From Polaromonas sp. (GTDB lineage: Bacteria; Pseudomonadota; Gammaproteobacteria; Burkholderiales; Burkholderiaceae_C), in NCBI RefSeq assembly GCF_016185115.1, contig NZ_JACPOF010000030.1:186001-250000 (forward strand): a DNA stretch of 64,000 nt, in the 5' to 3' direction. Numbering within the stretch: the first letter of the stretch is position 1; each line of letters begins with the position of its first letter. This document shows positions 45,078 to 53,118 of this stretch, one piece after another. The translations under genes were made by a program, and so were the position numbers. The notes under the pieces are model-generated. The model saw only the letters and a program-made list of their open reading frames with translations, had not been told where the DNA came from and searched no databases.

Positions 45078-45246
45078 TTGCTATTAAATCAATAGCTGCT
45101 CACGTGCGTATTTATTGGCCTGCAGCCGTTTTAATGCCTTAAAACAGGCCTTTTTTGGCTGTTTTCGCGACTTTGGAAGCCTGCCTGCACTGCCCCGGCA
45201 TCAAATTTTAACGTACATGTTAATTTTTTAACTTATACGTTAAAAA
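45078..45246 (+). repeat. composite intergenic repeat, copy Y
   Basis: TTGCTATTAA begins seven bases after the hpnE stop and continues TAGCTGCTCACGTGCGTAT and CTGCAGCC, closely matching copy X on the other strand at 22815-23006. A hairpin-like AACAGGCC...GGCTGTTTT follows, then two 17-bp boxes TTAACGTACATGTTAAT (45208-45224) and TTAACTTATACGTTAAA (45228-45244). Confidence 0.65.
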
Positions 45247-45262
45247 TCTCTTGCGAACCGCC

Positions 45263-45970
45263 TCAGGCAGCCCTGATCAGGTCACACAACTCGGTCAGGC
45301 TTGTGACGGACAAGTGCGGCGTCTCTTCGTGCTTCCAGACATAAGCCGCGCGGTTGACCCAGACCGTCTGCATGCCCACGTTCAGCGCGCCCATCACGTC
45401 GAGCATGGTGTCGTCGCCAATATGCAGCACGTTGGCCGGCGATGTGTCCACCGCGCCCGCAGCCGCCACAAAAATCCGCGGGTCGGGTTTGGCCGCACCA
45501 AAGGACTGCGCACTGATGCTGGCCTTGAAGAATTTGCCAAGGCCCACACGCTCTATATCGGCATTGCCATTGGACAGCGCCACCAGCGGAAAGCGCTCTG
45601 CCAGAAAAGCCAGCGCGTGCGGTGCGTCCTCAAACAGCGTTACCCGGTTGCGTTCGGCAAAAAAGACTTCAAAGCCTTCTTCGGCCAGCAGCGGGTTTTC
45701 TTTTGACCGGTACAGCGCCAGGCGTATGGCCTCGCGGCGTATGGCGCTCATGTTGTGCTTGAGCTCGGGCCGGGTGCGCACAATGTGCTCGCGGATCTCG
45801 CTGCGCACCTGTGGGTTGGAGAACAATGCCGCCGTCATGGGGGCGCGTTCACTGAGCCAGTTCTCAAGCGCCTTCTCGGCCCTTTCAATCACCGGCCACA
45901 CGGGCCAGAGGGTGTCGTCAAGGTCCAGCGTAATGGCCTTGACCAGTTTCAGGTCGAGCAGATTAGACAT
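45263..45970 (-). CDS. HAD-superfamily hydrolase (subfamily IA, phosphatase-like)
   Basis: This 235-residue cytosolic phosphatase-like enzyme has motif I AITLDLDDTLWPV (Asp16 and Asp18), motif II LVALSNGNADIE, the conserved Lys in FGAAKPDPRIF and motif III HIGDDTMLDVMGALNVGMQTVW. A helical cap sits between motifs I and II. The WPVW after motif I resembles YjjG/pyrimidine-nucleotidase-like and haloacid-dehalogenase-type members, but the substrate is unknown. Its start codon is only 20 bp from the divergent hemH start. Confidence 0.9.
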   Translation of the reverse strand: MSNLLDLKLVKAITLDLDDTLWPVWPVIERAEKALENWLSERAPMTAALFSNPQVRSEIREHIVRTRPELKHNMSAIRREAIRLALYRSKENPLLAEEGFEVFFAERNRVTLFEDAPHALAFLAERFPLVALSNGNADIERVGLGKFFKASISAQSFGAAKPDPRIFVAAAGAVDTSPANVLHIGDDTMLDVMGALNVGMQTVWVNRAAYVWKHEETPHLSVTSLTELCDLIRAA

Positions 45971-45990
45971 GTTGTAGGCGAGAATAACCC

Positions 45991-47091
45991 ATGTCTTTTG
46001 CGACCGAACCCACCTTCAAGCACGGCCAGCCACCCAGGGCCGCATCAGGCACTGCGATCCTGTACTGCAACCTCGGCACACCCGACGAGCCGACCGCGCC
46101 GGCGCTGCGGCGCTACCTCGGCGAATTTTTAAGCGACCACCGAGTGGTCGAGATTCCCAAAGCCATCTGGTGGCTGATTCTGCACGGCATCATCCTGCGC
46201 GTGCGGCCGAAAAAATCTGCCGCCAAGTACGCCAGCATCTGGATGGAGCAAGGCTCGCCGCTCAAGGTCTGGACACAAAAGCAGGCTGCCCTGCTGGGCG
46301 AAAAGCTGGCTGCCCGGGGCCATGCCGTCGAGGTGCGTTACGCCATGCGCTACGGCAACCCGTCCATCGCCTCGCAGCTTGACGCCCTCAAGGCAGACGG
46401 CGTGACCCGTATCCTCATTCTTCCCGCCTATCCGCAGTACAGCGGCACCACCACGGCCAGCGTGTGTGATGCGGTCTACAGCTGGGCTGCTAACATCCGA
46501 CACCTGCCCGAGTTCCGTTTCGTCAACCGCTATCACGACGACCCCGGCTACATCAGCGCGCTGGCCGGCAAAATCCGCGAGCACTGGGCCGCAAACGGCC
46601 AGGCCGATCAACTCGTGATGAGCTTTCACGGCGTGCCCGAGCGCACCCTCAAACTCGGCGACCCCTACCACTGCGAGTGCTACAAAACCGCGCGCCTGCT
46701 GGCTGAAAATCTGGGCCTCAACAAGCAACAGTACAGACTCACCTTCCAGTCGCGCTTTGGCAAGGCGAAATGGCTGGAGCCGTACACAGAGCCCACGCTG
46801 GTACAGATGGCACAGGGCGGCGTGAAAAGCGTCGATGTGGTCTGCCCGGGTTTTACAGGCGACTGCCTGGAGACGCTGGAAGAAATCAACATGGAAGCGC
46901 GCCACGCTTTTATCGAAGCCGGCGGCCAGGCCTTCAACTACATCGAATGCCTGAACGACAGCCCGGCGTGGATAAGTGCGCTGGCGGACTTCAGCACAGC
47001 TCAGCTGGGCGGCTGGACTACGCAACCCGGTCAGCCAGGGGAGCTGGCTGCATCCCGCGCAGCCGCACTGGCACTGGGCGCAGCGGACTAA
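45991..47091 (+). CDS. hemH: ferrochelatase
   Basis: This 366-residue enzyme inserts Fe2+ into protoporphyrin IX, the last step of haem synthesis. It contains ILYCNLGTPDEPTAPALRRYL, LPAYPQYSGTTTASV, the catalytic His region VMSFHGVPERTL (His about 213) and VVCPGFTGDCLETLEEI with the Glu-rich metal path. The length is typical of betaproteobacterial enzymes. An AGGCGAG lies upstream of the ATG. The C-terminus is close to that of the convergent alpha/beta-hydrolase gene (6-bp gap). Confidence 0.95.
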   Translation: MSFATEPTFKHGQPPRAASGTAILYCNLGTPDEPTAPALRRYLGEFLSDHRVVEIPKAIWWLILHGIILRVRPKKSAAKYASIWMEQGSPLKVWTQKQAALLGEKLAARGHAVEVRYAMRYGNPSIASQLDALKADGVTRILILPAYPQYSGTTTASVCDAVYSWAANIRHLPEFRFVNRYHDDPGYISALAGKIREHWAANGQADQLVMSFHGVPERTLKLGDPYHCECYKTARLLAENLGLNKQQYRLTFQSRFGKAKWLEPYTEPTLVQMAQGGVKSVDVVCPGFTGDCLETLEEINMEARHAFIEAGGQAFNYIECLNDSPAWISALADFSTAQLGGWTTQPGQPGELAASRAAALALGAAD

Positions 47092-47097
47092 GACCTG

Positions 47098-47988
47098 CTA
47101 ATAACAGGCCGAACGCTCGGCGCGTTCACTGGCCTCGATAAACGACGATATCTTTTCAAGCTGGCCCAACACATTCAGGGCCGGCGCATGGCCGCAGCCT
47201 TCAATCTCTATCACCCGCGCCAGGCCCAGGCTGCCGGGGCCGCGCCGCAGCATCTCGCAGGTCGTCTCGCGCAGCACAAGGTCTGACTCAGCACCGCGCA
47301 GGCACAGCACAGGGATGTTGATCGCGTCGTAATGGTCCCAGATCAGGTAGTCGTTCGGGTGGCTGGTGAACTGCTGCACCATGGCCGGGTCGTAATGCGG
47401 TGTCACACGGCCGTCGGGCAGGCGGCGGGTGGATGTCTCGGTGAGACGCTGCCACTGCGCATCACTGAGCCAGCCATAGGGTTTGTAGACCACACGAAAG
47501 AAGGCTTCAAGCTCGGCCACCGTCGCAAAGGTGGGCGGATTGCCCGCGTAAGCCTTGATGCGGGCGATGGCTTCGTCGGCCAGCTGCGGGGCGTTGTCGT
47601 TGAGCGTGAGGCTTTTGATGCGGCCCTTCATGCCCGGCTGGTAAAGGCCGGATGCGCAGACCATGCCAATCGCCCCACCCATCGAGGTACCCACCCAATG
47701 CGCTTTTTCGATGTTGAGCTGCTCGAACAGCGAGGCCGCGATGCGTGCATAAAACCTCAGGCAGTACTCATGCGTGGGCCGCGGGCTCCACTGGCTCAGG
47801 CCGCGGCCTATGGTGTCGGGGCAGATCACGCGGTAACGCGCACTCAGGTAGTCGGCCAGCTCGTCCATGTCACGGCCGGTACGGGCCAGCCCGTGCCAGG
47901 CGATCACCACGTCCTTGTGCTGCGCGCCCCACTCGGTGTAGTGGATTTCGCGTCCTGCGCAGGTCAGGTAATGCGAGGTAAATGACAT
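47098..47988 (-). CDS. alpha/beta-hydrolase
   Basis: This 296-residue hydrolase has the nucleophile elbow VGTSMGGAIG (Ser102), the oxyanion-side motif AWHGLARTGRDMDELADYL, an acid residue likely in CLRGAESDLVL, and the catalytic His in IEGCGHAPALN. No signal peptide is evident. Esterase, thioesterase or C-C hydrolase activity is possible. It follows the second binding protein of the liv cluster by 38 bp on the same strand, so it may act on an imported ligand, but it could equally belong to the haem region. Confidence 0.88.
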   Translation of the reverse strand: MSFTSHYLTCAGREIHYTEWGAQHKDVVIAWHGLARTGRDMDELADYLSARYRVICPDTIGRGLSQWSPRPTHEYCLRFYARIAASLFEQLNIEKAHWVGTSMGGAIGMVCASGLYQPGMKGRIKSLTLNDNAPQLADEAIARIKAYAGNPPTFATVAELEAFFRVVYKPYGWLSDAQWQRLTETSTRRLPDGRVTPHYDPAMVQQFTSHPNDYLIWDHYDAINIPVLCLRGAESDLVLRETTCEMLRRGPGSLGLARVIEIEGCGHAPALNVLGQLEKISSFIEASERAERSACY

Positions 47989-48026
47989 GGGCGCTGGCTT
48001 CCTGTACTTCTGCTTTGGGTTGCGGT

Positions 48027-49166
48027 TTACTTGAGCAGCTTGCCGGTGCTGCCGATGACGGTCACCTCGACATAGCGCGAGCCGACCCGGTTGCTGGGTG
48101 AAAAGCCGACAGTGATGCCACCAGTGTCAAAGCTGCCCATTGATTCGAGCGCCTTGACGACCTTTGCACGTGTCGGGTTGGGGCCAGCGCGGCGCAATGC
48201 CTCAACCAGCACCTTGGCGCCGACAAACTCTTCAAAGCTGGTGTAGTTGACCTGCTCTTTTGGCGCGTATTTTTTAAGCAGTGCCTGGTACTCACGCACC
48301 ACGGGCAGGTTGGCCATGAAAGGGTAAGGCACGACCTGGCTGATGCCCAGGCCGTGGGCGTTCTTCAGGCCCGCCAGCTTGACGAGTTCGGCCGGGTCCA
48401 CCACCGAGATGTTGTAGAGCTGCGCACCGCCCCCGTTCTCGCGGTACTGCTTCATGAAAGCTGCGGTTGACTTGTTGACCGACACCATGATGATGGCCTG
48501 CGCATCCGATGCCTTGATCTTTTTGACGGCGTCATCGACCTTGTCGGTGTTGCGCTCGTAACCCGCAGCCACAGCGAGTTTCAGGTTTCGTTTCGCAAGT
48601 GCATTGGTCACGCCCAGCAAACCCGCCTTGCCAAACCCATCGTCCTGGTACATCACTGCAATGCGGTTCATGCCCAGCGTGGTGAGCTGCTGCACCATGT
48701 GTTCGGCTTCATCGGCATAACCTGCACGCACGTGAAAGATCCACGGATTGAACGGCGTGCGCAAGGCCTCGCCGCCGGTGTAGGGTGCGACCAGCGCCGC
48801 GCCGCCCACATCCAGAATGCCATCATCCAGCAGCTTGGTGACATTGGCCGTACCGGCAAAACCGAAGAGCGCAACGACCTCGGGCCGCGCCAGCATTTCG
48901 CGCGTCAGGCGTGAGGTTTCATCAACCTTGTAGGCGTCGTCGACCACCACCTGCCTGATCATGGCGCCGTGAATGCCGCCCTGGTCATTGATGTGGTCGA
49001 AATAGATCTTCCCACCCACAACCATCTGCGCCCCGGTGCTGGCCAGCACGCCCGACAGCGGCGCCACCTGGCCAATCACCAGATCAGCCGCGGACGTCAG
49101 CCCCGCCCAGCAGCAAATGGCCAGCGCTGCGCCGGCCTGCAAACCCCATTGTTTAAACGTTCTCAT
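48027..49166 (-). CDS. branched-chain-amino-acid-type ABC substrate-binding protein (second of two)
   Basis: This 379-residue periplasmic receptor has a signal peptide ending near TSAADLVIGQ. The mature start is VIGQVAPLSGVLASTGAQMVVGGKIYFD, the type I periplasmic-binding fold used with Liv/HAAT transporters. I chose the ATG at 49166 (MRTFKQWGLQ), with AGGAGAC upstream. It is placed right after livM, while a different receptor gene heads the operon. Ligand specificity cannot be read; these receptors bind amino acids, amides or aromatic acids. Confidence 0.9.
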   Translation of the reverse strand: MRTFKQWGLQAGAALAICCWAGLTSAADLVIGQVAPLSGVLASTGAQMVVGGKIYFDHINDQGGIHGAMIRQVVVDDAYKVDETSRLTREMLARPEVVALFGFAGTANVTKLLDDGILDVGGAALVAPYTGGEALRTPFNPWIFHVRAGYADEAEHMVQQLTTLGMNRIAVMYQDDGFGKAGLLGVTNALAKRNLKLAVAAGYERNTDKVDDAVKKIKASDAQAIIMVSVNKSTAAFMKQYRENGGGAQLYNISVVDPAELVKLAGLKNAHGLGISQVVPYPFMANLPVVREYQALLKKYAPKEQVNYTSFEEFVGAKVLVEALRRAGPNPTRAKVVKALESMGSFDTGGITVGFSPSNRVGSRYVEVTVIGSTGKLLK

Positions 49167-49188
49167 TTTTGTCTCCTGTGTTGCCTTT

Positions 49189-50271
49189 TCAGGCCTTGCC
49201 GGTTGTTCCCTGAACCCCTGCGGCCCTGAGCCGCCCCACAACGCCGGTGGGAAAGTAATACACCGAAAGCACAAAAAGAACACCCAGCCAGAGCAGCCAG
49301 CGGTCGGGCGACAGCAAGGCGGCAAGCCAGGGAATGGAAGAAGAAGCTTCGCTGCCCAGGCGCAGCAAATCCTGCAGGTAGCTTTGCGCCACCAGGAATG
49401 CCGCAGAGCCCAGGGCCGCGCCGTAAATCGTGCCCATGCCGCCGATGACAACGATGAGCAGAACGTCCATCATGATTTCAAACGACAGCGAAGTGTCAGG
49501 CCCGTTGTAGCGCAGCCAGATCGCCAGCATGGCGCCTGCGAGGCAGGCAAACAGCGCAGACAGAATGCTGGACAGCGTGCGGTAAACCACCACGCGGTAG
49601 CCAATCGCCTCGGCGCGGAATTCGTTTTCACGAATCGCCTGCAGCACGCGGCCGAACGGCGAGTTGACGATACGCAGCATGGCCAGCAGCAGCACAAGCG
49701 CCACGACAAACAGCATGTAATAACAAAGGAGCCGGCCGTCAAGCGAGACACCCAGGAAAGGCGTTTCTGAAAACTCAAAACTGGGTGACAGCAATTCAGG
49801 CAGCTTGAAGGTCAGGCCATCCTCACCGCCCGTGATGTCCGAGAGTTGCGAAGCCAGCGTCAGAAATGCCGAGGCAACAGCCAGCGTGATCATGGCAAAA
49901 AAGATGGCCCGCACGCGCAACGAAAAAAGGCCCACCAGCAGGGCCAGCACAAAAGACAGCAGCAGCGCGCAGGCAATGCCAATACCCAGCGCCGTCCAGG
50001 TCGGTCCCATGCGTGTGGTGGCAATTGCTACGCCATAAGCACCGATGCCAAAAAACATGGTGTGCGCAAAACTGACGATGCCGGTGTAACCGAGCAGCAA
50101 ATCAAAACTGGCGACCAGCACCACAAAGATCAGCACCTTGGCAGCAACATTGAGCGCCTTGATGCCGGGAAAGATAAAGGGGGCAGCGGCAAGTGCTACG
50201 AGCAGCAGCACCAGCATCACGGCCAGCACACGGCTGCGCGGGAAGTCGTCGGAGAGGAGTCTTTTGAGCAT
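49189..50271 (-). CDS. livM: branched-chain-type ABC transporter permease LivM
   Basis: This 360-residue inner-membrane permease starts MLKRLLSDDFPRSRVLAVML and has about nine hydrophobic helices. FDLLLGYTGIVSFAHTMFFGIGAYGVAI and GRVLQAIRENEFRAEAIGY are the LivM family signatures (the second is the cytoplasmic loop that docks the ATPases). I chose the ATG at 50271; an earlier in-frame ATG lies inside repeat C. It pairs with LivH, and LivG and LivF energise the complex. Confidence 0.93.
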   Translation of the reverse strand: MLKRLLSDDFPRSRVLAVMLVLLLVALAAAPFIFPGIKALNVAAKVLIFVVLVASFDLLLGYTGIVSFAHTMFFGIGAYGVAIATTRMGPTWTALGIGIACALLLSFVLALLVGLFSLRVRAIFFAMITLAVASAFLTLASQLSDITGGEDGLTFKLPELLSPSFEFSETPFLGVSLDGRLLCYYMLFVVALVLLLAMLRIVNSPFGRVLQAIRENEFRAEAIGYRVVVYRTLSSILSALFACLAGAMLAIWLRYNGPDTSLSFEIMMDVLLIVVIGGMGTIYGAALGSAAFLVAQSYLQDLLRLGSEASSSIPWLAALLSPDRWLLWLGVLFVLSVYYFPTGVVGRLRAAGVQGTTGKA

Positions 50272-50285
50272 TTTGTGTCCGTGAG

Positions 50286-50373
50286 TCAACGACGGCCGCC
50301 GCGCCGGGCCGCCCCAAGCAAGGCCAGCCCCCTCGGGGGGCAGCGCATTACACGAAGTGAAAAGCGTGGGGGC
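50286..50373 (+). repeat. GC-rich dispersed repeat, copy C
   Basis: This copy shows CGCCGGGCCGCCCCAAGCAAG, the AGCCCCCTCGGGGGGCAGCG hairpin, TTACACGAAGTGAAAAGCG and the terminal TGGGGGC. It fills the gap between the livH stop and the livM start, in the orientation opposite to the operon. Its G-run end abuts the livH stop codon. Confidence 0.7.
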
Positions 50374-50374
50374 A

Positions 50375-51355
50375 TCATCTGTTCGCCACCGGATAAACAC
50401 CCTGGGGACGCCAAAGAAGAATTGCCATCATCAAAGCAATGTTCGAAAACAGCGCCACCTTGGGCAACAAAAAGCCGGTGTAGTTGGCCATCAGGCCGAC
50501 CAGCAAAGCACCTATCAGCGCACCGCCCGTAGATCCCAGCCCACCGATGATGATGACAATGAAGATCAGCACATTGACCTGAGCGCCCATCTGCGGCGTC
50601 ACGTTCTGCTGGTACAGGCCCCACATCACGCCACCCAGGCCGGCCAGTGCGCTGCCGACCACGAACACGCCAACAAACAGTCGCCGGATGCGGTAGCCGA
50701 GCGACTCGACCATCTCGCGGTCCTGCACTCCGGCGCGAATCAGGAGACCTATCTTGGTTCGTCCTAAAGTCCAGGCCAGCAGTGCAAATACCAGCAGCCC
50801 GACGAGCACCGCGAGCAGCCGGTATTTTTCAATCGCCGCATCGCCCAGCAAGAGCGAGCCGCGCAGGGCTTCGGGCAAAGGCAAGGGAATCTGCTGAGGG
50901 CCCCAGATGACCTTGATGAGCTCTTCACCAATGATCATGCCGCCCATGGTGATGAGAATCTGCTTCAGGTGCTGGCCGTACACAGGCCGCACGATAAAAC
51001 GCTCAAACGCGAGGCCCAGCGCACCCGAGACAGCCATCGCCACCAGCATGGCGGGGAACACCGCGACCAGGTTGCGCCACAACTCTTGCGAGCCGGTCCA
51101 GTCGCTCATCAGGCCGAGCACAGTCGTTGCCACAAAGGCGCCCAGTGCGATGAACACACCGTGGCCGAAGTTGAGAACGTCCATCAGCCCAAACACCAGC
51201 GTCAGACCGGAGGCGATGATGAAGATGATCATGCCCATGGCAAGACCCGCGACGGTCAGGGTGATCCAGGTCGAGGTTGAACCGATAAATGGCAAAACCA
51301 ATACGGCCAGCAAAGGTACAAGAAGTAAAGGCTTCCAGTCAAAGTCGAGCTTCAT
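50375..51355 (-). CDS. livH: branched-chain-type ABC transporter permease LivH
   Basis: This 326-residue permease has eight to ten hydrophobic segments. Family motifs include ASGLTLVFGLMDVLNFGHGVFIALGAF, GALGLAFERFIVRPVYG and GIMM-type loops such as RTKIGLLIRAGVQDREMVESLGY. Together with LivM it forms the translocation pore of the Liv/HAAT complex. It is flanked on both sides by inverted copies of the same GC-rich repeat, with G-run ends toward the gene. Confidence 0.94.
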   Translation of the reverse strand: MKLDFDWKPLLLVPLLAVLVLPFIGSTSTWITLTVAGLAMGMIIFIIASGLTLVFGLMDVLNFGHGVFIALGAFVATTVLGLMSDWTGSQELWRNLVAVFPAMLVAMAVSGALGLAFERFIVRPVYGQHLKQILITMGGMIIGEELIKVIWGPQQIPLPLPEALRGSLLLGDAAIEKYRLLAVLVGLLVFALLAWTLGRTKIGLLIRAGVQDREMVESLGYRIRRLFVGVFVVGSALAGLGGVMWGLYQQNVTPQMGAQVNVLIFIVIIIGGLGSTGGALIGALLVGLMANYTGFLLPKVALFSNIALMMAILLWRPQGVYPVANR

Positions 51356-51357
51356 AG

Positions 51358-51437
51358 GGCCCCCACGCTTGTCATTTCATGTACTGCGCTGCCCCCCGAG
51401 GGGGCGCGAACTTGCTTGGGAGCGGCCCGGCGCTGCG
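51358..51437 (-). repeat. GC-rich dispersed repeat, copy D
   Basis: Read on the minus strand: CGCCGGGCCGCTCCCAAGCAAG, the CGCCCCCTCGGGGGGCAGCG hairpin, GTACATGAAATGACAAGCG and the terminal TGGGGGC, which ends a few bases before the livH ATG. It is the inverted partner of copy C, and its G-run may serve as the livH ribosome binding site. Confidence 0.7.
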
Positions 51438-51443
51438 TTCGTT

Positions 51444-52169
51444 TCATATCGCCAACCCCAGCAACGATTTCTGCAGTTCTTCATCTTCAGCCAGCGCCTG
51501 CATCGTTCCGGCATGCACCACGCGGCCGTTGTCCATCACCGCAACCTGATCGCCCAGGCGCTTCGCGAAATTGATGTTCTGCTCGACCAGCAGGATCGTG
51601 GTGCCCGTCGCCTTGAGCTGCGCGAAGGCGTCGATCATGTTGTTGATGATGGCGGGCGCCAGGCCCTTGCTCGGCTCGTCGACGATGAGCAGTTCGCGTG
51701 GCTCGACAATGGCACGGGCCACGGCCAGCATCTGCTTCTGCCCACCCGACAACTTCCCGGCGGGATGGTTCCAGAATTTCTCGACCGCAGGGAAGAGTGA
51801 AAAAATCCATTTCAAACGGGCGTCATCCATCTGCTTTGCATTGCCTGCCTTGCGTGCGGCCAGCAACATGTTTTCTTTGACTGTCAGGTCGGCGAAGATG
51901 CCCATGTTCTCGGGCACGTAGGCGATATTCAGGCCCGCGATGCGCGGCGTTTCCATCGCGGTGATGTCTTTGCCGTCAAAGTTGACCTTGCCCTGCGAGG
52001 CCTGCCACAAACCCATGATGGTTCGCAGCGTGGTGGTCTTGCCCGCGCCGTTGCGGCCCAACAGCATGGTGAGCTGGCCGCGTGCGACAGAAAGGTCTAC
52101 ACCGTGGAGGATGTGGTACGCCCCGATGTGGGTATGAACGCCCGCTAGAGTTAGAAGATTCGCATTCAT
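51444..52169 (-). CDS. livF: ABC transporter ATP-binding protein LivF
   Basis: This 241-residue ATPase of the Liv/HAAT transporter has Walker A GRNGAGKTTTLRTI, Q-loop ENMGIFADLTV, signature LSGGQKQMLAVARA, Walker B LLIVDEPSKGLAP and the H-loop region TTILLVEQN. The sequence type is LivF (short, with YVPENMGIF). Its start overlaps the livG stop by 4 bp, so the two ATPases are co-translated. Confidence 0.95.
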   Translation of the reverse strand: MNANLLTLAGVHTHIGAYHILHGVDLSVARGQLTMLLGRNGAGKTTTLRTIMGLWQASQGKVNFDGKDITAMETPRIAGLNIAYVPENMGIFADLTVKENMLLAARKAGNAKQMDDARLKWIFSLFPAVEKFWNHPAGKLSGGQKQMLAVARAIVEPRELLIVDEPSKGLAPAIINNMIDAFAQLKATGTTILLVEQNINFAKRLGDQVAVMDNGRVVHAGTMQALAEDEELQKSLLGLAI

Positions 52170-52996
52170 GGTGTCTCACTCCTTCCACCTTGAGGGGGAA
52201 GGCCGGGATGGGGGGGAGCGTCAGCTTGCGCCAAAGCGTCCTTGGGGTTCACCCCAAGGTAAGCTTCCTGCACCACCGGCGAAGCAATGACTTCTGAAGG
52301 CTCGCCATCAGCCACCAGCGAGCCGTTGTGCAGCACGATGATGCGGTCTGCAAGTTCGCGTACCACGTCCATTTTGTGCTCGACCAGCAAAATGGTTTTG
52401 CGTTTGTCGTTCTTGAGCTTGCGGATCAGGTTGAGGATCACGGGCGCTTCGTCGGCGCTCATGCCGGCCGTGGGCTCATCAAACATGAACACATCCGGCT
52501 CAAGCGCCATCAGCAAGGCGACTTCGAGCTTGCGCTGGTCGCCATGCGGCAGGCTGGCCACTGTGGTGTGGCGCTTGCCCGCCATGCTCACGGCCTCCAG
52601 CACTTCCTCAGCCAGCTGCGTCAGAGCCTTGTGGTCGCTCCAGATGCTCCAGAGATTCAACCCGCGCAAATGTTTGCCCGCACGTGCGGCCTGCACGGCG
52701 AGGCGCACATTCTCAAGCACCGACAGGTTGGGGAAAAGATTCGTAAGCTGAAATGCACGACCCAGGCCGGCACGCGTCCTGGCCGAAGGGCTCAGGCCAG
52801 CCAGGCTGTTGCCATTGAGGAAAGCATCACCGCTGCTCGCCCGGATCTGCCCCGAGATCAGGTTGAAGTAGGTGGTTTTTCCCGCACCGTTGGGGCCAAC
52901 GATGGCGGTCAAGGTGCCCGGCTGGAAAGTACAGCTGACAGCATTCACCGCCACGTGCCCGCCGAAGCGAACCGTGAGATCTTTTGTTTGAAGCAT
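52166..52996 (-). CDS. livG: ABC transporter ATP-binding protein LivG
   Basis: This 276-residue ATPase has Walker A GPNGAGKTTYFNLI, the LivG-specific FQLTNLFPNLSVLENVRLAVQ, signature LPHGDQRKLEVALLMA (the usual SGG is replaced by PHG, which I regard as common in LivG) and Walker B VFMFDEPTAGMSADE. A C-terminal extension beyond the core is low in similarity. It pairs with LivF and energises LivHM. It is separated from livK upstream by a repeat-bearing gap. Confidence 0.94.
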   Translation of the reverse strand: MLQTKDLTVRFGGHVAVNAVSCTFQPGTLTAIVGPNGAGKTTYFNLISGQIRASSGDAFLNGNSLAGLSPSARTRAGLGRAFQLTNLFPNLSVLENVRLAVQAARAGKHLRGLNLWSIWSDHKALTQLAEEVLEAVSMAGKRHTTVASLPHGDQRKLEVALLMALEPDVFMFDEPTAGMSADEAPVILNLIRKLKNDKRKTILLVEHKMDVVRELADRIIVLHNGSLVADGEPSEVIASPVVQEAYLGVNPKDALAQADAPPHPGLPPQGGRSETP

Positions 52997-53029
52997 TTTT
53001 TGGTTTGGCTAGCTGCCGACCCCGGCTGT

Positions 53030-53101
53030 CATCCCGGACCTGATCCGGGATCCATGCCCAAAGAACGCGGGGATGGATTGCGGGTCAAGCCCGCAATGAC
53101 A
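53030..53101. repeat. REP-like double hairpin between livK and livG (copy 2)
   Basis: Two palindromes are adjacent: ATCCCGGA-CCTGA-TCCGGGAT and ATTGCGGG-TCAA-GCCCGCAAT. The first matches the hairpin at 18717-18740. In the livK-livG gap such structures can protect the livK mRNA end, allowing more binding protein than membrane components. Confidence 0.7.
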
Positions 53102-53118
53102 GTTGAAGCAGACCGCGC

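Noticed and set aside
50272..50400. A longer LivM start at 50400
   Set aside because: The extension lies within repeat C and overlaps the livH 3' end; the ATG at 50271 gives a standard LivM N-terminus.
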